A DNA stretch of 64,000 nucleotides from Geosiphon pyriformis (GCA_016748015.1 JAAOMT010000034.1:210277-274276); one strand, 5' to 3'; shown: positions 24,808-35,615, numbered from the stretch's first letter. Numbers and translations: made by a program. Notes: generated by a model from the letters alone, not told the origin.

Positions 24808-25495
24808 TAATCTCCTCCTCAAGACCGAGCTCTGTTGAAGTCTAAGCACTATCTGTGATATTGAGATAGTGATCCAAAATAATTGAAGTAATCTGGTCTA
24901 AAAATTGTTGAAATTTCAGTTCTGTGAGTTTGCCAATATATTAGACTTTCATTGGTTGCAGTATTAGATTTTGTAGAACATTTTCACAAGTATTAAACAA
25001 ATCATAGAGTCTAAAACCTGCTCTAAGTTTGTAGCAAGTGTTTGTTGGTCCAGCTGCTGTTTTGAATTTATTATGAATTTGTTTTTGTATAGCTTTAGGA
25101 ATAAGATTTGTTGTTTTAAGTTCCAGTTTTCGTTCATAAAGTGTTTTTTCAATGTAAAAATATTTATAAATAGAGGTGTGTTTATTGTTCTGTTTATTAA
25201 GAAGTAGTAGAAGTTTTTGTTGCATTGTAGTATTTGGTGGAATGTCAATAGGGGCAATTAAAAGATTTTCTTCCAATGCTTGCTTCAAAAGTCTTGGTAA
25301 CCTATTTTTAGAGTGACTTCTTGTTTTTTTTTTCTAGGGATGATAGTTCTGTAAATGATTTACTACTGGGGCTGTGGTTTTTTTCTGAATGTAATTAATT
25401 TGACTTCTATTAATCGTTATGAATAAGTCAGGAAATGTTTTTAAGACTAACATTAACTTTTGGGATATTTGTTAAATATTTCGGAGAATAATCAT
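24788..25495 (-). pseudogene. Element B ORF3, post-integrase open reading frame
   Basis: A frame that starts with ATG at 25495 (MIILRNI) and runs about 235 codons. It crosses the polypurine tract as GLEEEIMLPVKF and stops with TAG at 24790-24788, inside the 3' LTR. The longest open part is 25288-24941. The protein is basic, rich in Leu, Lys, Asn and Gln, probably helical, with no signal peptide or membrane segment, so it is not envelope-like. The C-terminal segment IGKLTELKFQQFLDQIT resembles LGKITNAQFRELQTQIT of element C. Two or three stops interrupt it. I do not recognise the family. Confidence 0.6.
24808..24823 (-). other. Polypurine tract of element B
   Basis: Read on the minus strand as CTTGAGGAGGAGATTA directly before the 3' LTR. 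It also encodes the Glu-rich end of ORF3. Confidence 0.75.
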
Positions 25496-25620
25496 GATAA
25501 AATTGACTAATTATGAAAAGAAAAAATAAAGAAAATTATTTTTGGATATGGGGTTTTTATTTGTTTTTGGGTTTAGGTGTTTTTTGTAATTATTTACTAT
25601 TTTTTGTCTTTGTGTTTTTA

Positions 25621-26830
25621 TTAAAAAATTATTGTAAAATTTAAGTGTTCAAGTTTGGTTGTTGTTCTATTATAATTATTGGTTCTAAATTTCAGAGAAA
25701 TATCTTCAGGATTAATTAAAGGGGAATGTGTACCAATTTGTGGAATTAATGTTTTAGGATTGTTTCTGGAATAATAGTGTTTCAATCTGTCTCTATGTGC
25801 AACTTTTGCTAGTATTTTATTATCAAGTCTTAACTTGTATAATCTATTGCCTAGAATTTCGTGAATATAAAATGGTCCATCCCATTTGTTTTCAAATTTT
25901 CCACTCCATTGTTTTTCCGTCTTAGTTCTGTATAAGAGAACTTTATTTCCAACTTTAAATTCATTGGTAATAGGTGGTAATTTGTTGTTATGTCTTTCTT
26001 TTTGTTGAGCTTGGGAATGTTCAATGTGAGTTGTTGCTATCCTTCTTTTTCCTTCCAGTGTATTGAAAAGAGTGTAGGCTCTTCTTTGGAGTGTTTTTTG
26101 AAAGTTTTCTTCATTGATTGGTTGTACTGGGTATGTTTCTACTGTGAAATTAATTAATGTTGCTGTTTTTTCATAAGTAAGATCAAATGATGTGTGTTTC
26201 ATAGTATCTTGTTTTAGTGTTCTGTATGCTAGTAACACTGATAGAATAAAGATATCCCATTCCTGCTCAAAGTCTGTTAAAACTTTGGCTAGAGATTTAC
26301 ACAATGTTCTGTTGAAACATTCTATAAGTCCATTTGTTTGAGGATAATAAGATGATGATAGAGGTTTTTTGACATTGAACTGTTCACAAATTTCTTGTAT
26401 TAAGTTGTTCACAAAATGTGTTCCTTGATCAGATAAAAGTTCAATTGAACATTCATGTCTACAAATAATGTCTTCATAAATGAAATTTGCTATTGATTTT
26501 GCATCTGCTCTTTGGATAGCTCTAGCTTCTGGCCATTTGGTAAGATAATCTACTGCTACTGCAATATAGCAATTTCCTTGGGTTGTGATAAATAATGGTC
26601 CGACTAAATCAATTCCAACTCTGTCAAAAGGTTGTTCAACTTTGATTAGATTTAAAGGTTCTGTGGGGCAAGTTTTTCCTCTTCTTTAACAACTATCACA
26701 AGATTCTACATATTGTCAAATGTTTTTTTGCATCTGAGGCCAAAAATAATGTTCAAGAGTTCTTTGAATTGTTCCATCTCTTTCCAAATGTGCTGAAGAA
26801 GGATCTGTGTGTATGTTGTATAGAATTGTT
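25621..26830 (-). pseudogene. Element B integrase
   Basis: D,D,E-type integrase. The first Asp lies in GIDLV near 26605-26625, the second in LLSDQGTHFV near 26400-26432, and the Glu in NGLIECFNRTL within the open frame 26412-25621. The C-terminal region QWSGKFENKWDGPFYIHEIL, followed by ILAKVAHRDRLKHYY, binds target DNA in relatives. It has no chromodomain. An N-terminal zinc region (AHLERDGTIQ and YVESCDSC) lies at about 26690-26800. It would insert the cDNA into the genome with a 4-bp stagger, judged from the duplications seen here. Confidence 0.88.
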
Positions 26831-27059
26831 TCTTTTTTATTTTCCTGTACTAATCTGAGTAATTGGTTTGGGTTTTTACGATTTTTGTAATAGATTTTGT
26901 TGTGGTGTATAAAATACTGTTTGGATTGGTGTTGTAATCAATGTTTTTCACTTGGAGACCAATTTTCTGGTATAGTAAGAGTCTCCAAATAGTTTTTGAT
27001 ATTGTTGTAGTTTTCTGAATCTATTGTTGTTGATTTTGTTGTTTGTTCTGCTGTTAAGT

Positions 27060-28320
27060 TTGTTGGTGTTGATGTTGTTATTAATATTGTCTCATTCTTG
27101 AGAGGCTATCAACATTGGTGTGTAGTTTTTCTGGTTTGTGATGTACAATATATCTGTAGTCTGCTAGGAAGTCATTCCATTAAGACTGTTTGACACTTTG
27201 TTCAATTTTCTTTTTATTAAGCCATTTGAGGCCAATATTGTCAGTTATTATGTCAAATTCTTTTCCATTCTTCAGGTATTGTTGAAAGTGTTTGAGAGCC
27301 CAGATGACTGCAGTGGCTTCTAATTCAGTTAAGCCATATTTGAGTTCTGTTGACTTGAGTGTTCTGCTGGCATAGACAATAACTTGTTCCTAACCATTTT
27401 TATCCAATTGTAATAAGATGGCACCAAATGCTATGTGTGAAACATCAGTGGCTAATTGGAATCATTTGTTGAAATCTGGGTAAGCAAGAACTGGGGCTGT
27501 TGTCAATTTTGTTTTGAGAGTTTCAAAAGCTTTTTGTTGTTCTTTAATCCATTTGTATGGTACGTTTTTGTTGATAAGATAATTGAGTGGTTTGGCAATT
27601 TCTGAAAATTTTTTTATGAATTTTCAATAGTAAGAGACTAATCCTACAAATCCTTGTAGTTCTGTGGTATTTCTGGGAGTTTGAAAGTTTTTGACAGCAC
27701 TGATTGTTCCAGGGTTTGGTTTGACTCTGTCTTTGCTTACAATGTGTCCAAGAAAAATTAAGCTTGTTTTTCTAAAGTGACATTTTTCAATGTTTAATTT
27801 TAATTCTGCTTTCCATAATTATTGAAAAACTTCTTGCAGGTAAATAAGATAGGCTTCAAAGCTTGGTGAGTACACATTAGTGTTCTTAAGATAAACAACT
27901 ACTAATTGCCATAAGAGTTCTTCATATACAACATCCATGAGTCATTGGAATGTTGCTGGTGTATTGCAGAGTTCAAAAGGCATAACATTGAACTCATAGT
28001 TTCCTTCTTGTGTGGTGAATGCTGTTTTGGGTCCATTTCGACTTGTCAGTATCCACTTTCCAAGTCTAAAGTTGAAAAAAACTTGGCTTTTCCTAGAGCA
28101 TCTAGCATGTCATCAATTCTTGGAAAAGGGTAGGCATCTCCAATTGTTATACTGTTCAATTGGTGATAGTCAACACAAAATCTGATTTTTCCATTTTTCT
28201 TTTTGACAAGGACTACTGGTGAGGCCCAAAGACTTTTTGATGGTTAAATCAATCTATTATTGAGCATTCTCTGGACTTTTTCTCTGATGAATTGGTGGCT
28301 GGCAGGTGGCACTCTGTAAG
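27060..28320 (-). pseudogene. Element B reverse transcriptase and RNase H
   Basis: RT fingers start with QQAYRVPPASHQFIREKVQRM (end of the open frame 28744-28244), and [20 protein letters not shown] follows. The catalytic box near 27870-27900 reads VVYLKNTNVY, so both catalytic Asp residues of YLDD are lost. Downstream are LIFLGHIVSKD and an RNase H region with ATDVSHIAFGAILLQLDKNG and YASRTLKSTELKYGLTELEA (27520-27290). Stops and small indels are scattered throughout. Confidence 0.88.
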
Positions 28321-28900
28321 CTTGCTGACATTTTGGGGAAGCATCTTTTGTATGGATCTGATGTTGAACAATATCCGTTTTTTCAAGGTCATTGTTGTCT
28401 TTTGCAAATATATCTGCAAATTCAGTTATCAATTGTTTCAATTGTCTTTGTTGTTGAGATTTTAAGGGACTCATGTTGATTCGAGAGAGTTTTTCTTCCA
28501 AAAAGTGGTAGTTTTCAGTAATGAGAATGATATTTGAATTTGGAAGTAGAGTGTGCCTTACAATTTCGATGAAATTAGAGACAATTTGAGGGTTTTCATC
28601 TTGAAAGATATTGCTGTGTATGATTCCAATTTCTACTTTGTTTAATAAGACAATAGGGTAATTATTGGGGTTGTAGAATGTAACTTGAAATTTTTTTATT
28701 TCTTTGGGAATATAAACGTTTGGAATTGAGATTTCATGCTTCAAACAGATTTGTTCATTGGATTCAAAGATTTGTTGGGTAATAGTGGGTTTTGAGCAAG
28801 TGTAAATTTCGTGATGTTCTCCAAAAGATGAAATGGTAATTGGTTGGGGAAGTTGAAGAATCTGGTAAGATTCATTTTGTATTTTAAGGGCTATGTTTAC
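28320..28900 (-). pseudogene. Element B dUTPase-RT linker domain
   Basis: The open frame 28744-28244 codes a conserved beta-rich linker (HEISIPNVYIPKEIKKFQV, then NIILITENYHFLEEKLSRI). It leads into the segment IFAKDNNDLEKTDIVQHQI that precedes RT in Ty3/gypsy Pol. It is in the same frame as the dUTPase upstream. A comparable linker exists in A and C. No enzymatic motif is visible. Confidence 0.6.
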
Positions 28901-28912
28901 TGGAACTGTAAA

Positions 28913-29320
28913 TCATCCAGTTGAACCAAAACTTTGAGTTCCTCTTTCACTTTTTCCCAATTGTTTTCTGTTGTTTACTGATTGTAAACCTGAAATGTTG
29001 ATTAAGGGTAAGTAAATTGTTTGAGCAATTTTTTCAGCATGTTCAATTTTGAATGGTTTGTCTGTCTCATTCTGTAACATAATGGTAATGTTTTCAGTAT
29101 ATCCTGCATCTATAACTTCTCCTCTAATATTGATTTCTTTGCTTGCCAATAATGATCTGGAGGCAATTTGAACTATTGCTTCTGGTAGAATTTCAAGAGC
29201 AATTTTGAGATTGATTTTTGTCAAGAACTTTGGTTGGAGAACCAAAGTATCTTTTCCTGGGTATCTTAGGTCATATTCAGCATCAATTTCGTGTTTTTCT
29301 GGTCTGATTTCTTGGCCATG
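28913..29320 (-). pseudogene. Element B dUTPase domain
   Basis: C-terminal two thirds of the open frame 29527-28913 (204 residues). All five trimeric dUTPase motifs are readable in order: DAEYDLRYP (residues 82-90, motif 1), SRSLLA (123-128, motif 2), GEVIDAGYTENI (136-147, motif 3, with the catalytic Asp and the Tyr that reads the uracil ring), EKIAQTIYL (165-173, motif 4), and RGTQSFGSTG (end, motif 5). The family converts dUTP to dUMP and pyrophosphate. The frame continues into RT after one stop, so it is a Pol domain. This is the best-preserved dUTPase of family II here. Confidence 0.85.
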
Positions 29321-29439
29321 GTTGTCAAAATATTTAAGTTGTAGAGATGGTTGCTTTTCAAGAAGATAGATGGGGGTGGTTGGTAGTTCTTCTACCAGTT
29401 TAAATACTCCAAATTCGATTTCATTTTCATCATTTTCAT

Positions 29440-30065
29440 CTGGCAAAGGAATGCTAAGAGCATAACATTCTAAACACCATTGGTCATCACAAGGCATAAC
29501 ACATTCTTCACACAATTGAATGTTCATTTGCTCTAATCATTGAATTTAAGCTTTTTTGGTCGGATATGTGTGGCTTGCAATTTGGTGGTAGGTTTCTACT
29601 TCATCTTCATAATCAAATCCAGCTAATTCTATGGTATACTCAATGTATTCAGCTTTTTTTATTTGGTGGACATCTTCTTGGGTGGCTCTATTGATCAATG
29701 CCATTGCTAGGTCAAAAATCATTTCAGTATCATGAGAGTAGTGGTAAAATTTATTGAAAGCACTGTTGTATGCTGCATTAAATGGTGTTCCTCTTCTGAC
29801 TTTTTCCGAAATTGATAGAGCATATTGACAGGTCTGATTATATACTCCTCCTCTCATTGCTACATCAATCCAATTGCATTCTTCTGGTAGTATTTCTTTA
29901 CAAGTAAGACAAGGAGTTTTGTCCCATTTTTCACTTCTTTTTGGGGATCCAAATCATTCTCTATGGGATGCCTTGCAGAAGTAACAAGTGTGAGTTTCAT
30001 ATTCTTCTTCTGGAGAAATACAGGCTCTCATAGATGAAAAGCTTTTTTTTGCAATCTTTGCATTT
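29440..30065 (-). pseudogene. Element B cysteine-rich module
   Basis: Lies between protease and dUTPase and is in frame with the latter. Readable clusters are CKDC near 30055, CISPEEEYETHTCYFCKA near 29970-30025, TPCLTCKE near 29895-29915, CNWIDVAM with TCQYAL up to 29815, and LCEECVMPCDDQWCLEC at 29515-29465. A helical insert (open frame 29857-29546) separates the last cluster from the others. Repeated CxxC pairs suggest zinc binding. Its role is unknown to me. Confidence 0.65.
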
Positions 30066-30359
30066 TAGTGGAATGTATGGTGGTTTTTTTCATGGTTCTG
30101 GTGTGGAATATCTAACTTTTTTCTATCCTCTTGATTTTTCAAAAATCTTTTGTTCTGTTTCCTCAGCCCAGTTAGATGGTGATCCAAGAGCCATGTAGGT
30201 TTCAGTGAGTGACATTTTCTTCTCTTCTTCAATTTCAAATACTGGAGCTTTTTCTGATCATTTGTTAAAAGTACCACAGGTTGCAGATACTATGATATAT
30301 TGTCCTTAGTATGAGATTTTAAGTTCTTGAGTTTCCCAGTTCAGATTTGCATTGGTCTT

Positions 30360-30800
30360 GAGAAGCCAATTATTTCCGACTAGAGCTTGGTATTAGGGTG
30401 CATCCATAACAAGAACTTTAACTGGAATGGTGATTCCATTAATTGTAAAGGGGAAATCATCAATTTCTTTTACTGGAGTCTTCTTTATACCATCAGCTGT
30501 GACAATAACTGTTTGAGCTGGTCTGTTTATGTTTCGTTTGAGTTGTTGCATCAGCTGGTAAGTAATGATACTTCCAGCCAATCTACTATCTAAGATTAAG
30601 CAAATGGGTTTTCCTTCTACTATAGCTTCTGTATACATAGCAATAATTGCTTTCTGTTTATTGACTGCTATATTACTAAACAGAAATGGTAATTCATTTG
30701 CTTCAAATTCAAATGGAAATATATCTGACAGATTGGCATTTTGGGCAATTTGAGCTGGTGGAATGGTATGGTTGGAAGGGTTTGATCTTGGTGCTGCAAC
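30360..30800 (-). pseudogene. Element B aspartic protease
   Basis: The catalytic region reads LILDSRLAGSIITYQLM in the open frame 30638-30393. The Gly of DSG is replaced by Arg, so activity is unlikely. Upstream is PPAQIAQNANLSDIFPFEF, which is conserved in family II. The codon frame is the same as that of the nucleocapsid knuckle at 31259-31218, which indicates a Gag-Pro fusion without frameshift. Confidence 0.8.
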
Positions 30801-32688
30801 TTCACCTTCAGAAAGTACAGTTTGTTGAAAATCTGATTTCTCTGGTATTGTAAGATAACTGGGTTGAGTGTGATAGTAATTGGGTCTTTGCTGACCAGAA
30901 TTTCAGAGAACCAACTGGTTATTTGAATTAATTCTGTTGTTGTTACTCTGCAATTAATTTTGGGGTGTGAATTGGTTATGTTGAACCAATCTTTTTGCTG
31001 GTACTTAATATTGTTGAGTGGGTGGTGTTTGATATGGCTCAATTGGTAAAGATTGTTGATATTGTTGCTGCATTGATTGTGGAGCTAGTGGATAGTAACT
31101 GTTTTGATTTTGTGGTCTTGGTAAATAATAGATTGGTGGTGGAGATTGGTAATAAGATTGTTGTAGTGAAAAGTAACGTTGATTACTCCTGTTTTGTTGG
31201 TTTTTTTGTAATTTCCTACAATTTCGTTTCCAGTGTCCTGGAATTCCACAATAATGACAATTTTGAGGTTGGTTGTTAGATGGTAATCCAAAATTGTTTT
31301 GGTTGTGTTATTGTGGGGGTTGATATCTTTGTGGTTGTTGTTGCTGTTGTTGTTAGTTTGTGAAATAGCTTTCAATCTTTTTTGTAAGTTGGTCTATTTT
31401 CTCTTCAGCTGCTGAGCTGGTTTCTCCAATTGCAAAGTTTACAAGCTTGGTGTGATTTGCTTCTTCTATTGTCATTTCATAGCTCTTTGAATGTCTAATA
31501 GCAGTTGCTAAGTCTGCTAGAGCATGTGGATGGACTTTCTTAGTTTGTCTTTTAACCCTGCTATAAACTGATCCAGAATTTGAGCATCAGAATAGTAGTC
31601 ATTAGTTTTTAATTGTCAGATTTGTTTGAAAAGTTTGTTAAATTTTTTAAGATAAGTCATAACAGTTTTAGATGTTTCTTATTTGATATTGTGAAAGTGG
31701 TTTCTGAGAATAATAGAGGTATTGTTGTTGGTGAATTGTTATAGAAAAGCATCTTTGAATGCTTGCCAGTTTTCAAATGGTTCTTTTAAATTTTCAAATC
31801 ATTCTTCTGCTGTTTCTTGGAGAAAGTAAGGAATTGCTTTAAGCATTCTTGCTGCAATCCAACAATTTGCATCTCCTGCTTTTTGAACTTTGTCAAATCA
31901 TTCTTGAGGACTGGTATTATTGTCTTCACTAGTAAATTCTGGAATTTTTGCAATGTAAGCAGTTGCCATTTTTTCTTCATTTCCTGTAATTTCTTTTGGT
32001 TCTGATTCAGTTTCTTCACTTTCCAAGCTTTCTGAATGATTACTTTTGTTTTTCTGTAAGTAATCAATGATATTGGCACTTGTTGATATTGGTTCTTGTT
32101 GTTGAGTAGGATTTTTAGGTGACTGAAAATCTTCTGGTCTGGAGAAATGGTTAAGTAGTAAACTTGGTGTTTGTGATTGAACAAGTGAAATTAGAAATGG
32201 TGTAATAGAAAGTGGTAATTTGACACTGGTTCCTTGTTCAAGTGTTTGCAAGTGTTTGGCAGTTGTCTTTAATAGTATTGGAGTGTTTGGAGTGGTTTTT
32301 GAGTATTGTTTTACTTTTTGTTTGCCTTTGTTGCTTGTCTCTGTTTCTGATTCAAAGTTAAAAGAGTATTTGGGCTGTACTGGGTATTTTTCTTTACAGT
32401 ACTCAATAATATTAAAATTAAGTTCTTGAAAGTAGGTAGCAAGTGTTTCACTGTTTAGGTCTTCTGTTTCCAATTGTGAATAGTACACTAAATTATTGTA
32501 GAAGTTGTTTCTAACTTCTGAAATGTTGTAGTTTCCAAAAAGATAATTGTTGATGCAATTTTCAATATATTGGTATACTGATTTCTTAACAACTTCAATT
32601 CTGTCTGGGATGTTGAATCTTTGCTTGCAGTGAGTGTAAATTGACTGATGATACTCTAGAGTTGTTGTGTCTAGTGTAGTCGCCACTT
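30800..32688 (-). pseudogene. Element B gag
   Basis: The N-terminal region is open from 32686 to 31898 (262 residues). The capsid-like region follows (AIPYFLQETAEE, then FKDAFL) around 31870-31700. A nucleocapsid knuckle CHYCGIPGHWKRNC lies at 31259-31218 with exact C-x2-C-x4-H-x4-C spacing. A Gln/Pro-rich tail follows. The first codon of the open frame is GTG in the context TTCAAAGTGGCG. An in-frame TAA lies upstream, and no ATG occurs between. Frameshifts separate the capsid from the knuckle. Confidence 0.8.
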
Positions 32689-32711
32689 TGAATTTGTTGT
32701 TGCTGTGTTAT

Positions 32712-32729
32712 TTCCATGGGAGAGCACCA
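32712..32729 (-). other. Primer-binding site of element B
   Basis: Two bases after the 5' LTR the minus strand reads TGGTGCTCTCCCATGGAA. It begins with TGG as expected for pairing with a tRNA CCA end, and shares TGGTGCTCTC with element A. I did not assign the tRNA. Confidence 0.65.
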
Positions 32730-33318
32730 AATGTTACCAGAGGTTTTTGGTCTCTTTTTTTGAATGTTGTAACTGTCTGTTGGTTGCAAATTTACGTTTT
32801 CTAGAAGTAGTTGAACCTCCAATAACTGAATTTATCTTCAAATTATCTCCTATAATTTAAATTGCTGGGCTTATAAATGGAATGACCAATTCCTTGCCAG
32901 TTACTTTATGTAGTTACATTGTAGTAAATGTCAACTCTTTCCCAGGAATTGCTCATCTGGAAGCTCACTAAAAATGTGTAGTTACTTTGCTGTAAAAGTC
33001 AACTCTTCTACAGAAATCTCGTCTGTAGACTACTCTAATGATGTAATAAGAAAAGAAAAGAAAAATAAAAGAAATGTAAAAGAAATAGGATTTTATCAAG
33101 GGAAACGTTTTCTATCTAGGCCTGGAGTCACTACCAGTTTACTGAAATTGGTAGCTAATTAATTTCAAAACGTTAGTTGGGTTTTGGGAATTTTCTAAGT
33201 ACAATAATTAAAGAATTTGGTTTTTTGAATTATTTGATATTTTTTTTTTGTGTGTGTAGGAATGGTTCTAAGTGATAAATCTAAAGTAAGATACATTTTC
33301 TTGAAAAGAAAAGCTCTT

Positions 33319-33326
33319 CTTTTATA
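33319..33326 (-). promoter_or_regulatory. TATA-like box in the 5' LTR of B
   Basis: The minus strand reads TATAAAAG, between the U3 tandem array and the LTR part nearest gag. The site is preserved in the other LTR. It is a likely core promoter, judged by sequence only. Confidence 0.5.
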
Positions 33327-33377
33327 CAACTTGTTGCAGTACTAGTCTATGAACTTGCACTTTTTCTCTTTGCTCAA

Positions 33378-33519
33378 ATTTTGGTGAACTTAAGATACAT
33401 TTTGATAAACTACAAGTTATTTTGCTGAACTATTGATTAATTTGGATGAACTATTTATAATTTCGGCGAATTTCTATAAATTTCGGCGAATTTCTGTAAA
33501 TTTCGGCGAATTTTAGAAT
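33378..33519 (-). repeat. 20-bp tandem array in the 5' LTR of B
   Basis: Seven units of 20-21 bp. The last three are TTTCGGCGAATTTCTATAAA, a copy with G for A at one site, and TTTCGGCGAATTTTAGAATG. It lies upstream of the TATA-like box in the element's own direction, so it is in U3. Confidence 0.88.
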
Positions 33520-33717
33520 GTTACAAAGTTCAGGGTATTGTGTAATTTGATTATCCTACTTTTTGTTATACTAATTGGATTATTTAATTGAATCGTAATA
33601 TGTGATAATTGATTAAATAATAAATGATAATTTGAAATGATATTAATATACTAATTAATTATAGGAATTATAAAGGTAATTTCATGCTAATTAATAGCTA
33701 AAATTCTACTGATAACA

Positions 33718-34570
33718 CTATTGAGAAATACAACAAAAAGCCTGAACCACTTAGAAACAGGGCCATGAAAGTCTAACCTCTTCCAATGCTTGAAGATGTG
33801 CCAATCAAAGACAGAACTATGATGATTATAAAGTTGATCCACAAAGACAATACTATACTGTCAGAGAAAAGAGAAAAACCTAAGAAACTGTAATTCACCC
33901 AAAACAGTAGACATAGAAACCCCACCACAAAACCAAAAGAGATTGGCCAAAGAGCTACTCAGAAACAAATTACAATTAAGAAGAACACAAATCATGTCTA
34001 CCAGAAAGTTATTGGAAGTACTGACACAAATACAAACAGGAGAACTCAAAGGATGAACAGGGCACCAGCACAGAACTTGCAAGTCATGAGATCTGTGAGA
34101 GAACAAACAACTCAGGATACCACCAAAGTTTGCAAAACTAACAAGAGAAGCCACCTTGCTCTCAGACTGAACTTGAAAGAAAAACTTCAAACCATAAAAA
34201 GAGAGGTGATAAATTATATCACTAGGAAAATTAAAAGGTAGACTGAATTTAAGCTTCAAACCCTTATGAATCAAAGCATCTTACTTGTTGTACATACCAA
34301 TAGGAATAACGCTGAACTGCGTTTGATAACTAACTATAGGATGAAAAACTGTTGACACCAAATATAAGAATTGCTTATCTAAGACAGCTTTTTTCAGGAC
34401 CAGATTGGTAAAAAAACGAACGTTCGAATTTGCTTTCACCAAACTAGACTTTGACAGGCCCTTAGTTAAAAGAAAAATATCCAAATATTGATAAAATTTA
34501 CTCTTTTTGGCAATGGATATTGGTGAGCCACTAATAGAAAGAAAAAGATTGCTAATTCTGCTATTGATGG
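33718..34570 (-). pseudogene. LINE-b ORF2, RT thumb/connection segment
   Basis: Middle piece of LINE-b, between elements B and A. From high to low coordinates it codes NSRISNLFLSISGSPISIAK, then FYQYLDIFLLTKGLSKSSL, LVLKKAVLDKQFLYLV, HPIVSYQTQFSVIPIG, and in the frame 34274-33861 FSHRSHDLQVLCWCPVHPL. Each matches LINE-c at 62690-63460. It connects to 55760 after removal of element A, giving a continuous VVIPINSRISN. A frameshift lies near 34275. Confidence 0.85.
34567..34570. repeat. Left target-site duplication of element A
   Basis: ATGG directly before the A 5' LTR. The identical ATGG at 55760-55763 follows its 3' LTR. Confidence 0.88.
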
Positions 34571-34740
34571 TGTTATTCATAAAAAAAAACAGATATAGAA
34601 AATAGCAGACCAATAAAAGAATAGTAATTAGCACATGAGCATATTGCTCAGTAATGTGGAGCAATGTCAGAAATCATGGCATATTGTTCAGCAATGTGGA
34701 GTAATGTTAAAAAATTAGAGCACATCACTCAGCAATATGA

Positions 34741-35615
34741 TGTTACGGAATAGTCTTCTTGTTATATTTAATTGCTGATATCCCGTTTTAATTACAATCA
34801 GTCTTTCATGAGTTTCTCAATTCTATTTGTGTGATAATGTCACTATTATACTGAAGGCTTTCTTTTTAATGTTGCGATGTAAGTTATTCCTCGATTCCTA
34901 ATTGTTGTGTGTGTTTATGTACTCCTTTTCAGAGGCTGAACTGAAATCTACCCACTGTCTGGGGTCTTCTCTGAGGCTATCTTTGCAATTGCCTGATGTG
35001 TTTCTCTAATCTAAAAACACAGAATGTTAATGGCCTTTAGTGCTTTTCTTAATTCTTACAATAAAGCTTTTATCAATTAGTAACAATGTGAATAATCTTG
35101 ATCAAGAATTATTCTTCCAAGAGATTCAGCTGATGAATGATAGTTTCATTCAATAAATAATACAAGTAAGTTTCTTAATACTTTGGGTTATGATAATTTA
35201 GTTTTAAATATTCTTTTTCATTTCTTTTTGATTTAAAGGTTTCTTGGAATATTTAATTTGAAAGTACGATTTAAAGTGGAGTTTGTTGGATAAAATTGGA
35301 TCTATTGCTTGATAAGTTATGATTTTTATTACTTGATTGTCTTTTCCCAATATTAAAGCTACTGTATATATATATGTTTGTAGTTCTATGAGAAAACACA
35401 TTGTAATACTTTTTTTTTGATATTTCAACCTGGTGTTTGCTGCTATCACCAGTTGGTGTTGGCTGTTATTGTGAATTGGTGCTTGCCACTATCGCGAGAT
35501 GGTGTTTGCTACTATATTAATCATTACCTTTCTAAGATTATTACTGCGCTATATTATGATTGAATAGTTTGTATTATTTTTATGATTCTTTTTGCTAAAT
35601 TCTTAAACCATAACA
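34741..35615. repeat. Solo LTR D, a third LTR family
   Basis: An 875-bp insertion starting TGTTACGG and ending CCATAACA, inverted terminal bases typical of LTRs. It is flanked on both sides by ATGA (34737-34740 and 35616-35619). The 3' LTR of element A lacks it, which shows the empty site. The sequence is unrelated to LTR families I and II in the window. Orientation is not determined. It carries a 23-bp tandem array and an 81-codon minus-strand open frame (35449-35204) of unknown meaning. Confidence 0.9.
35432..35523. repeat. 23-bp tandem repeat, four units, in solo LTR D
   Basis: Four consecutive 23-bp units, each starting GGTG(T/C)T: GGTGTTTGCTGCTATC, GGTGTTGGCTGTTATT, GGTGCTTGCCACTATC and GGTGTTTGCTACTATA begin the four. 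Many of the differences between units are transitions. Confidence 0.85.

Larger units (their letters stand above)
23819..33717 (-). mobile_element. Element B, complete family-II Ty3/gypsy retrotransposon
   Basis: A 9.9-kb element with two LTRs (986 and 989 bp), primer-binding site, polypurine tract and 4-bp target duplication. The coding order is gag, protease, cysteine module, dUTPase, RT, RNase H, integrase, ORF3. Cysteine module, dUTPase and RT N-terminus share one frame (29857 to 28244), and the gag knuckle and protease share another. The copy is dead: protease DSG is DSR, the RT YLDD box is YLKN, and there are many stops. It is inserted in the LINE-b ORF2 just before RNase H. Confidence 0.95.
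32732..33717 (-). repeat. 5' LTR of element B
   Basis: Runs TGTTACCAGAGG to CTGATAACA, 986 bp. In about 330 bp compared by hand with the left LTR there are 21 transitions, 1 transversion and 1 indel. Confidence 0.95.

Noticed and set aside
24788-25495. Envelope gene after integrase
   Set aside because: No signal peptide, no transmembrane segment and no furin-like or fusion-peptide features. The proteins are basic and probably helical.
25621-26412. Chromodomain at the integrase C-terminus
   Set aside because: The C-terminal sequence after the DNA-binding segment has no aromatic-cage pattern; it ends in a short Asn/Thr-rich tail.
28913-29527. Host dUTPase gene captured next to the element
   Set aside because: The domain is in frame with the cysteine module and RT and recurs at the same place in A, C and E, so it belongs to Pol.
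34741-35615. Solo LTR D as a DNA transposon or MITE
   Set aside because: Only the terminal TGTTA/TAACA is inverted, the duplication is 4 bp as for the LTR elements, and no terminal inverted repeat longer than about 8 bp exists.
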